Assembly: GCA_024811115.1 (NCBI GenBank)
Contig: JAKOGH010001043.1
Location: 434,001 to 498,000 of the forward strand
DNA: 64,000 nt
From: Terana coerulea
Lineage: Eukaryota; Basidiomycota; Agaricomycetes; Polyporales; Phanerochaetaceae
Direction: 5' to 3'
The translations under genes and the position numbers were made by a program. The notes under the pieces were generated by a model. That model worked only from the letters and a program-made list of their open reading frames with translations, was not told the origin of the DNA and made no database searches. Position 1 is the first letter of the stretch; each line of letters begins with the position of its first letter. Positions 55,692 through 64,000 of this stretch are shown here, piece after piece.

Positions 55692-56933
55692 ATGTCAGAC
55701 CAACAAAAAGGCCAGCGGGTCCGTCGTTTATGCAGCGTGAATAGCTTAAGACTGACGATCGTTCTCATGTAGCCGTACAAGCTCTCCGAATCCTCGCAGA
55801 GACATGCGCTGCTGCCAAGATAGCCCTCGAGGCAGAACCTACGCCCCGCGAGACACCTCCGGCCCTGGACGTCCTGCGCAAAGACTACCTGTCGCTTCTG
55901 AGTCTGGTGTACGCGTCTACCACGAAGATCACCCTGGTCCTTCGCCCTTCTGAACCCGTCTACAATGCGTCGCTCGCCCCGCTGCAAGAGATCACGACGC
56001 ACGTCTCTTCGCTCACCGACCTGCACGACGCTGTTCGACGCCCACGGATTAACACTTGCCAGAGCGGCTAGGAAGAACACGATCAACTTGCTCCTGAGCC
56101 TGCAGTCGCTCGCGCAGGGCCTCTCGCTGCAGGACGACTCCGCGAGCAAGGAGTATCTCGTGCGGACCGGCGCCGTGCACGACGCAGTGGAGCAGATACG
56201 GAACGCGCTGCCGCAGGACAACCGAGCGGCGGTGCTCAAGCGGCTGGAGGAGGACCGCGATCTGTTGGCGGATTGTCTGGAGGATGCGCAGGAGATCGCG
56301 AAGGACGGCGGTGAGGCGGGAGAGGACGAGGAAGATGGAGAAGATGGAGAAGATGGGCTGGACGATTGGGACGATGAAGAGTTGGACGGCCTGGGGCTTG
56401 GCTCGAGCAAACCGTTGTCACCGGAAGAACGCCATCGAGCGAAGCTGGTGAGTGTCAACGTCTTACTGCGACTGGCATGAGGGTAACTAATGCAATTGGT
56501 GCTATAGGGCGTAGAATTATTAAAATTCGCATGCAAGCTGCATAAAAAGATTCTGCGGGATTTCAAATCCAATACTCTCTCAACTTTACCACCACCCTCT
56601 GTCGATTTGCTGCCCAAGCATTCGCACAACCTCCTTATTGCTGCAGAAGACCTCGTAGCATCCCTCTATGCTCCTCAAGATCCCACTACCATACATAAGG
56701 CTGTTCGTTCTATCAACGGTAAATTCCAGAGGTTCAAGAAGACCTTATTCCCTGATGCGCCAAAGCCAGCCGACTCTTCGGCCACAGATATCACGGAGAG
56801 GATGGGTCAAGTTGCGCTCAGCGACGTGCACGCCGCACAGGAGGCTGAGCTTCCACATGGGTACGACGCATCCTTCCGTGTACTAGCGGCCTGTATATTA
56901 AGGGTTTCCTATGCAATACCACCAGGCGAATGA
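55692..56933 (+). CDS. GCIP-like (Grap2/cyclin-D-interacting) family protein, apparent frameshift
   Basis: Helical protein of the GCIP/CCNDBP1 type. Main exon 55773-56447 begins after a TAG acceptor (VQALRILAETCAAAKIALEA). The last exon is 56508-56933. Blocks: DYLSLLSLVYASTTKITLVL, LTLARAARKNTINLLLSLQS, EYLVRTGAVHDAVEQIRNAL, a long acidic stretch (EDEEDGEDGEDGLDDWDDEE) and KACKLHKKILRDF-like final helices. Between SLTDLHD and LFDAHGLTL the frame shifts: one base seems missing at 56029-56031. The first exon is doubtful. MSDQQK at 55692 is the likely start, but the splice to 55773 does not come out in phase, so it may hold another base error. Confidence 0.65.
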
Positions 56934-57054
56934 GACCGCCGTTCATCATGATACACACAATCGTAGTCTTGAGATGAGACTGCTCCAATATTCCAACAAT
57001 GAAGGATAAGTATGTATGCGATACAGTGGATGAGAAAGGCTGGTGAATGGCGTA

Positions 57055-58470
57055 TCATCTTGGGGGCTCAACACGAACGGCCTCCCGAGCACGTCTAGCT
57101 CGTTCCCAGTCATCTTTAAGCTTTCCCCCTAGGATATTTGGGTACGTAGCCGACGTCTTTCCGCTGCGCGCCCGAATCCTATCCTCAAACCGCGCAATCT
57201 TCTCTTGTGCAGCTTGAAGATCGAAGTTGTGTTTCTAACGAACGCCAATCCTTAAGTCGCTAGCACACGGAGACCAAGGACGTTACTCACGGCCTCCGCT
57301 GCTCGCTTAGCTCGAGCCTCCTCCCGCATTCGGTTCAGCTCTCTTCGCTTTTCTCCTCCTTCTCCTTCCTGTTGACTCCAGAATTTGGCGTGGATCCACC
57401 AGGCTAACCAGCCTGAACTTAGCATTACTTGACTCAAGATGAAGTGACAACGGACCTTCATGAAAAGAGACGCATATACACTCTTATCCCGCAAGTCAAA
57501 GTCAGCGTTATTAGCGGTGGCAGCAGGCTTCCGTGCGCCCGACACGCCTAGAGCCAGGCCATCCAGCTGAGGTGGCGCCACAGGTTTCGGCGGCGGGGCT
57601 CTGACTGGGGCAAACGTGGTAGGCGTCGAAGTGCCTGTATTTGTTCCAGGTTTGTTCTTCTTTATTGGCGGCAGCTTGCGCTTCTTCGGTGGCGGAGGTG
57701 TCGAGTCTTTCAGCGATATGGGCTCCGCGCTGAGGCTGTCGGCCTTCGACGCGGAGTCGTCGTCTATGTCGACATCGTCCGTGGAACGACCACGCTTGCT
57801 GCCAAAAGTAGAGCTCTCGCGAGAGGGAACGACCTTCCGCTCGTCCTTGATCCGCACGGGCTTGCTCTCGTCTGCCCTAGATTTGTGCGTCTTGCCCTTG
57901 GACTTGGACACGGAAGCTCGCCTGGAGGTGTCGACTGCTGGCGTAAAGTCGTCTTCATCATCTATAATGACGTCCTCAGCGCCACCGTAATTATCCGCGT
58001 CGTCTTCCTCGTCAGACATAACGACAGCCCTCTTCTTCGGCTTTCGTGTCGACGGCTTGGCTTTCTTGACGGAGGACGACTGCCTGCGAGGAGGCTCCGG
58101 ATGCTCCTCTGGCTCGAGGACAAAAGGGTCCTCAACTGGGTCCTCATCGTCAACAACCACATCCTCCTCCACATCCCCCTCGACGTCTGCGTCCATGGTG
58201 GCTGCTTCGTCCATAAAGGCATCTACTGCGTCCAACTCCTCCGTCTTCGCTCGCTTTGAAGGCTTGCGGCCTAGGGTGTCTTCCTCATCGTCTGAAGCTG
58301 TGGTGTAGCGACGGGGAAGCCGTTTCGTGCGTTGAGGCCGACCAGAAGCTGAAGTCGGCTCAGCAACCTGTGTAAGCAAGTTGAATACGACCTGTTGAGC
58401 ATGGAGTCACCCCATGTGTTACCTGACTTGGCCCTGCCTTGGGTATCTTGAGCTTTAGCGAAAGCGGCAT
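57055..58470 (-). CDS. Charged, probably nuclear protein, unknown
   Basis: Exons: 58470-58423, 58367-57456, 57368-57291, 57234-57055, 405 residues. The start MPLSLKLKIPKAGPSQ joins across intron 1 to VAEPTSASGRPQRTKRLPRR. Long acidic stretches (DEEDTLGRKPSKRAKTEELD, DVEEDVVVDDEDPVEDPFVL) alternate with basic clusters (KPSTRKPKKRAVV, KKRKLPPIKKNK), as in chromatin-associated proteins. A Pro-rich linker leads to a C-terminal helical region rich in Arg and Glu (EGGEKRRELNRMREEARAKR, QAAQEKIARFEDRIRARSGK). The 87-nt intron 2 keeps the frame open and could be missed. No named domain is recognised. Confidence 0.65.
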
Positions 58471-58751
58471 GCAACGATCCGACGAATGGTACACGTCGTG
58501 AGTATGGTATGGGTTCCCGAGTCGCGTTCAGTACACGAAGGTTAATGAAACCAAGTACATAAGCGCCTATTGCACGAAGAGCGACGGCCGTCGGCGCGAC
58601 TGCCGCATTTGGGCCGCTTCACGTGACGACTAGCTGGCACTTCCGTGCCCGAAATTTTGGGCGGGCACACTCGTAGCGCATCTCTGCGTCACCACCCACA
58701 CGGCCCTCCCTTCACGACTTCCCACCCTCACGCACAGTCGCGCACACAGCT
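58471..58751. promoter_or_regulatory. Bidirectional promoter with a CACGTG box
   Basis: 281 bp between the start codons of the charged nuclear protein and the GrpE gene. An E-box TTCACGTGAC occurs at 58618-58627, about 130 bp before the GrpE ATG. Confidence 0.45.
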
Positions 58752-59544
58752 ATGAGCTGCAGACAAGCCATGAACGTCTTCCGGTCGTCCTCGGCCGCCT
58801 TCTCCTCGCGGCACGCCACCCGCGCGTCGTTTAACGCCGCCGCCGCGGGCAGGCGGATAGCAGGCGCAAGGCTCTACTCGGCGCAGGCGGGGGCGGAGAA
58901 GAAGCTGGATGAGAAGGGGGAGGGAGCAGCAGCGGCAGCGAGGCGCAAGCTGCGCCGGAGAACGAGCTGACGCAGAAGCTGAAGAAGAAGGAGGAGGAGG
59001 TGCAGGACCTCATGGTGCGTTGCCCGAGTCTTGTCACTCGGCATGCTCCTCTAACAGCTATCGTCGCAGAGCCGGCTACGGTACCTGCAGGCAGACTTCT
59101 TGAACCTCCAGCGCAACGCTGCGCGGGAAAAGGAGCAGACGAAGGACTTCGCGATCTCCAAGTTCGCTGGCGACCTGCTCGAGACGGTCGACGTGCTCGC
59201 CATGGCCCTCAAATCCGTTCCCGAATCCGCCGTCAAGCCCCCATCCGACGCCTCGTCGTCGTCATCACCGGCGGACAAGTCCGCCGGACGCCCACTTGTA
59301 CGACCTGCACCATGGCGTCGAGATGACACATCGACTGCTGCTGCAGACGCTCTTCAAGTACCAGGTCAAGCCCTTTGACCCGACGGGCGAAAAGTTCGAT
59401 CCAAACCGCCACGAAGCACTCTATCAAGCACCCATACCAGGCAAGGAGCCTGGCTCTGTGCTGGAGTGCCAGAAGGTCGGCTATACGATCAAAGACCGGA
59501 TATTGCGCGCAGCGCAGGTGGGTGTCGTGCAGGACACCTCATAG
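58752..59544 (+). CDS. MGE1: GrpE nucleotide exchange factor, mitochondrial, two apparent frameshifts
   Basis: GrpE releases ADP from mitochondrial Hsp70 during import and folding. Exons 58752-59014 and 59070-59544. The N-terminus is an Arg/Ser/Ala presequence (starts at 58752 or 58770), ending near ARLYSAQ. Then comes a long coiled coil (NELTQKLKKKEEEVQDLM joined to SRLRYLQADFLNLQRNAARE), the helical region KFAGDLLETVDVLAMALKSV, and the beta domain (TGEKFDPNRHEALYQAPIPG to GYTIKDRILRAAQVGVVQ). Two base errors are needed: one missing G in the run 58916-58920, and one extra base near 59281-59290. They cancel, so the ends share a frame, while the middle reads in another. Confidence 0.88.
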
Positions 59545-59648
59545 CTGGTCCAGACATCTCTTGGTTGCTTGGAGTCAAGAGCTGACTAGAGTTGGAGAGG
59601 GGGACGGAGGGGTCTCGGATAGACCGTACATTATAACATACAGCTAAT

Positions 59649-61191
59649 TCAACGAATCTCTACTCCGAAACTCTCCTTGAGGCGTGAGACAACTCCCGCA
59701 TGGATCTCATTGGCCTCCTCATTCGAGAGCGATCTATCCATGGACCTGTAGTTGATGCGGTAACACTGGCTACGACGCTTAGTACTTGGGTGAGTAAAGG
59801 TGTCGATCTGACATGCAATGTCAGGTCCAGAAGACATGTACAGTGCCCGATAAACCTACCAGCGTAACGTCTTCCACCAAGTCCCCTGCTGTGTCGCGCA
59901 CAGTATCGCAGAAGTCATTTTCGTGCAAGGCTACGTTCTCTGGAAGCCAGAAACTGAGGTCCTTATAGCACACAGGATACTTCGAGTATGGCCTGAATGT
60001 AGTGATCTTCCCTGGGGAGAATTGTGATAGGAAGCGTTCGTCTTCGGACCAAAACAGACGAATATCCGGGATGGAGTAGAGAATCATGGCTATCCGTTCC
60101 AAGCCGAGGCCGAATGCCCAACCAATACTGTCCGGCACGTCTGGACAATGAAGACATGAATCAAGTTCAAGGACTACATGATTGAGTACTCACTTGCGCG
60201 CTCGAGCGTGGATTGCAGGACCACGCCACACCCCAAGATTTCAAGCCACTTGCCATTGAAGAAGACTTCGACTTCATAGCTTGGACTCGTGAACGGGAAG
60301 TACGCCTCTATCCATCTCACTCTAAGCGGCTCATCCTTGGGGCCTCCAAATAGATGTAGCATCAGGCTATTGAGGGACAATTTCAGGTTGTGTGCGACAA
60401 TATCCGGCGTGCCGGCGGTCGTGACTGGGCTGTACTGGGTTGGTCGTGCTGATATGCGGAATGTCTTCAATTATGATGTTTGACTTCTCGAGATACTTTT
60501 CAAGTCGCGCGTTCTCCTCCTCCAAATGCTTCATACTCTCCGCGTCCGCGCGGAAGATGGACGCGCCCTCCATCTGGTGAAACACGGGGTAATGCGAAGC
60601 GTCGATCTCGTCGCGTCGGTACACGTCCGCGGTGAGCAGCCATTGCCGCTCGCCTTTCGCAAAGGTTTCGACCTCGTGCGCGGAAGTGTGCGTGCGGAGC
60701 ATGAGGTCCTTGTTGATGTAGTAGCTGTCCGTGACGGAGCGTCCTGGGTGGTCCGCCGGGAACGAGAGGTCGTCAAAGTTTCTGGCGGGCGTGACGATAG
60801 GCGAGACATCGGAAAGGTGGGTAAAGGAAGGCCAGTGGTTCTCAATGAGAGAGCGAAGGATGCCCATTGGATGCGACGGCTGGGCATGTAGCTGTCGTTG
60901 GACCTTGTCAATTATGGTGGAGGTAATATTAGTCGTGCTGTCTCTGGGGTATGCCTGCCCGAGGATCTTGACATGGCTGTCCGATGAACTAAACCATGCC
61001 CGCCCTGCTCTGGAAACATGGGACAAAGACGTTCGTACGGCGGACTGCCGTACGTGGAGGGAGCAACTTGGCGAGCATGCTCTAGCAGACAGCTCCCGGA
61101 GGAGCAGCGGAGGCTCAGTGTGGCGGGATATTGATGGGAAAGTGCCGAAAGCGGCCGTCTTCGACGCGACGTGTCGGAGACGCTCGCTCAT
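59649..61191 (-). CDS. MSF1: Phenylalanyl-tRNA synthetase, mitochondrial, apparent frameshift
   Basis: Charges mitochondrial tRNA-Phe as a single-chain enzyme. Exons: 61191-60194, 60140-59860, 59807-59649. The presequence-like N-terminus ([20 protein letters not shown]) is followed by the class II core. This has motif 1 [12 protein letters not shown] with the nearby [13 protein letters not shown], motif 2/active-site [20 protein letters not shown] and motif 3 [20 protein letters not shown]. The C-terminal anticodon-binding domain follows ([20 protein letters not shown] to SFGVEIR). Near 60412-60420 the frame shifts by one base (after NPVQPSHD, before [13 protein letters not shown]). Everything else is in phase. 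Confidence 0.9.
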
Positions 61192-61491
61192 GGTGGTGCG
61201 AGAATGTTGCACGCCAGGAAAAAATCTGTATTTTGTCTCTGCTTCTGACTCGAGCCTCAAAAGCCGACGTGTGGATGCGCCCCTAACCGCTATCCTCGCC
61301 TCCCACAGCGTCCGTGCACCGCCGAGAATTTAAAAGCGCGAAGGCGAAGACGGGGCAGGCGGAAAATCGCCCGCTATCGCACGCGAGCGCACGAGATCAA
61401 AATGATACGTCTGACCAGTCTAAAGCCCTGGCACGGGCTCTCACCACTCTTTCGCTCTCCCTCTCGTTCCTTCTCCTCCACCATTCCAGCT
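61192..61491. promoter_or_regulatory. Bidirectional promoter mitochondrial PheRS / C1-THF synthase
   Basis: 300 bp between divergent start codons. The plus-strand side ends in a CT-rich leader (61446-61478) just before the ATG. Confidence 0.5.
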
Positions 61492-64000
61492 ATGGCCAGC
61501 CCAAAGCTCATTGACGGCATCGCACTCGCAAAGTGAGCCTACACCTCATTTTTAGGCAGCATACACTCATCGTAGCCCCATGCGCTATTAGGTCAGTACG
61601 CGCTGAGGTCGGCGAGCGCGTCAGGAGCCTTCAGGCCAAGAATTCCCGCTTCAAGCCGCAGCTGGTCATCATCCAAGCTGGCGCACGCCCAGACTCGGTC
61701 GTGTATGTGCGCATGAAGGCAAAGGCAGCCGAGGAGGCGGGCATCAAGTTCCAACATGTCACTCTGCCCGCGGAGGCGCAACAGGAGGAAATTGTCGAGG
61801 TTGTGAAGAAGCTCAACGACGACCCCGCCGTCAGCGGTATCCTGGTCCAGCTGCCCCTCGGTCCCCACATTGGCGCAGAAGGTGAACGCACCGTTACTGA
61901 GGCCGTCAGCCCTGAGAAAGACGTGGACGGGTACGTCTCTTGCCGAGCCATTCATATAATTCATATCTAAGACTCCCGCAAACTCAGATTCCACGCTTAT
62001 AACATCGGTCATTTGTCTTCTCGCGCTTCGGAACCTCTCTTCACTCCATGCACTCCCGCCGGTGTCATTAAGCTGCTGGACCATGCTGGTGTCCCTATTG
62101 CCGGCAGCCACGCGGTCGTGCTTGGACGAAGCGACATTGTGGGCAGCCCTGTGGCTGCTATGCTCAGGAGTCGCGATGCAACGGTCACTCAATGCCACAG
62201 CCGTACCAAGAACTTACCCGATCTCGTAAGTATATCGATCGTTCACTCGGGGTAGCTATAATTAACTGCTATATGCAGGTCAAGCAAGCAGATATTGTCG
62301 TGTCTGCTATTGGAAAGCCTCAATTTGTCCAAGGAGATTGGTTGAAGCCCGGCGCCGTCGTCATCGATGTTGGCACCAACTACATCCCTGGTAAGCCTAA
62401 ACGACCTGTTACCTCTGCTCTTATGCCGACGAGTGCGTATAGATGCCACCAAGAAGACTGGCCAACGCATGGTCGGCGATGTCGATTTTGAGTCCGCTTC
62501 AGCTGTCGCCTCCTACATCACGCCCGTTCCCGGAGGCGTCGGACCCATGACTGTCGCCATGCTTATGGTCAACACGCTCAAGGCCGCCGAACGTCAGTGG
62601 GACGAACTCCGCAACCGCAAGCTCAAGCCCCTGAAGCTCGACATCTTGGAGAAGGTCCCGAGCGATATCGAAATTGCCATGGCGCAGACGCCGAAGCCCA
62701 TCACTCAACTGGCGCACGAAATTGGTGTTGCCCCCTCTGAGCTTGATAGCTATGGTCCCTACAAGGCCAAGGTCGATCTCAGTGTATTGGAACGTCTTGC
62801 ACACCGCAAGGACGGCAAGTACATCTTAGTCTCCGGGTAAGTGCATATACACAGGTTCATGGCTGTGTGTCTAAGATTTATGTTTGTCTCTAGCATCACC
62901 CCCACTCCCCTCGGAGAAGGCAAGTCTACAACGACTATTGGTCTTGCTCAGGCTCTCGGCGCCCACATGGGTCGCCTGACTTTTGCCTGCGTCCGTCAGC
63001 CCAGTCAGGGCCCTACCTTCGGAATCAAGGGAGGAGCTGCCGGAGGTGGATACAGCCAGGTCATTCCTATGGATGAGGTAAGGTGGCACTTTCATGCTGG
63101 CTACGCACGACTCACTAACGAGGATTTCAGTTTAACCTTCACTTGACTGGTGACATTCACGCTGTTACTGCCGCTAACAACTTGCTGGGTAGGTGCTTCT
63201 ATAGATTTAGTCACTACTCATTGCTGAATCTTCTGCAGCTGCCGCTCTCGACGCACGTATGTTTCACGAGAGCACGCAGTCCGACAAGGCTCTCTTCAGC
63301 CGTCTCGTACCCGCCAAGAAGGGCAAGCGCGAGTTCGCGCCGCTCATGCTCAAGCGTCTCCAGAAGCTCGGTATCGACAAAACCAACCCTAACGACCTCA
63401 CTCCCGAAGAAATCAACCGCTTCGCTCGCCTTGACATTGACCCCGACACTATCACCTGGAACCGTGTCATCGATGTCAATGACCGGTTCCTCCGCAAGAT
63501 CACCGTCGGCCAAGCCCCCACTGAGCAAGGGCATGAGCGCGTCACGGGCTACGATATCGCGGTCGCCAGTGAATGCATGGCTGTTCTCGCGCTCACCACC
63601 GACTTGAAGGACATGAGGGAGAGGCTCGGTGCTATGGTCGTCGCAACCGGTAAGCGCCGCGACCCCATCACCGCGGACGACATCGGTGTCGGCGGTGCCC
63701 TCACCGTCCTCATGAAGGACGCCATCAAGCCCAACCTGATGCAGACCCTGGAAGGCACGCCGGTGTTCGTGCACGCGGGGCCGTTCGCGAACATCGCGCA
63801 CGGCAACTCGTCCATCCTCGCGGACCGCGTCGCGCTCAAGCTGGCGGGCACGGAGGCGGGCGACGCGCCGGAGCGCGCGGGCTACGTGCTCACCGAGGGC
63901 GGCTTCGGCGCGGACATGGGCATGGAGAAGTTCTGCAACATCAAGTGCCGCGTGAGCGGCCTGACGCCGGACGCGGTCGTCATCGTCGCGACGACGCGCG
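61492..64000 (+). CDS. ADE3: C1-tetrahydrofolate synthase, trifunctional (cut at window edge)
   Basis: Interconverts one-carbon folates: methylene-THF dehydrogenase, methenyl-THF cyclohydrolase and formyl-THF synthetase. Exons: 61492-61532, 61592-61930, 61988-62225, 62279-62390, 62443-62836, 62894-63077, 63131-63188, 63239 to the edge, all in phase. The N-terminal dehydrogenase/cyclohydrolase part has [14 protein letters not shown] (catalytic Lys), [24 protein letters not shown] and [17 protein letters not shown]. The synthetase part begins after [13 protein letters not shown], with the ATP loop [20 protein letters not shown] and [18 protein letters not shown]. The absence of a presequence ([12 protein letters not shown]) suggests the cytosolic form. 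Confidence 0.96.

Noticed and set aside
55643..56629. Minus-strand open frame of 328 codons
   Set aside because: It is the antisense shadow of the GCIP-like gene, whose plus-strand frame shows clear helical protein sequence and proper introns. The minus frame is low-complexity Ser/Arg.

Overview
The window is nuclear DNA of a filamentous basidiomycete, most likely an Agaricomycete. The reasons are many very short introns (mostly 45-65 nt, GT-AG with CTRAY-like branch sites), tightly packed genes on both strands, GC-rich codon use, and gene families typical of mushroom-forming fungi (AIM9-like kinase-fold proteins, opsin-related YRO2/HSP30 proteins, F-box/LRR proteins, spherulin-4, PNGase-A-like secreted proteins). 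Gene models below were built by hand from conserved protein blocks plus splice phase. Exon sums were checked for divisibility by three.

Layout. 0-15 kb is mostly housekeeping: Tsc1 (hamartin, cut at the left edge), an orphan Ser/Pro-rich gene followed by about 1 kb of hairpin-forming repeats, an OBAP/DUF1264 protein, NAC-alpha (EGD2), TRM9 (tRNA wobble methyltransferase), ALG13 (N-glycan precursor), pyrroline-5-carboxylate reductase, the proteasome ATPase RPT3, the nuclear cap-binding subunit CBC2/NCBP2 and an RRM protein. 15-19 kb is gene-poor and repeat-laden (foldback MITE, tRNA-like box A/B element, degenerate duplicate blocks, decayed gene fragment). 19-31 kb carries an AIM9-like protein, a retinal-lysine-less opsin, a SAM methyltransferase, a spherulin-4, aprataxin (HNT3) with a decayed upstream copy, and a Gfo/Idh/MocA oxidoreductase. 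31-46.8 kb carries a small coiled-coil protein, a large uncharacterised probable nuclear protein, a nine-exon uncharacterised Agaricomycete protein, a SAP-motif protein, a secreted histidine phosphatase, a 21-exon Argonaute and an F-box/LRR protein. 46.8-49.7 kb is another gene-poor stretch. 49.7-55.6 kb holds a tandem pair of PNGase-A-like secreted amidases, the first carrying a transposon in an intron. 55.6-64 kb returns to housekeeping: a GCIP-like protein, a nuclear acidic/basic protein, mitochondrial GrpE, mitochondrial PheRS and trifunctional C1-THF synthase (cut at the right edge).

Two messages stand out. (1) Downstream of the orphan gene there are at least nine short hairpins of related sequence. 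Their stems covary while their reading frame does not, which suggests a structured 3' UTR or non-coding RNA. (2) At least ten otherwise well-conserved genes each need a single-base correction, usually next to a G/C run, to read through. Several are normally essential, so base-level sequence error is the simplest explanation. A downstream user should not read these as pseudogenes without resequencing.
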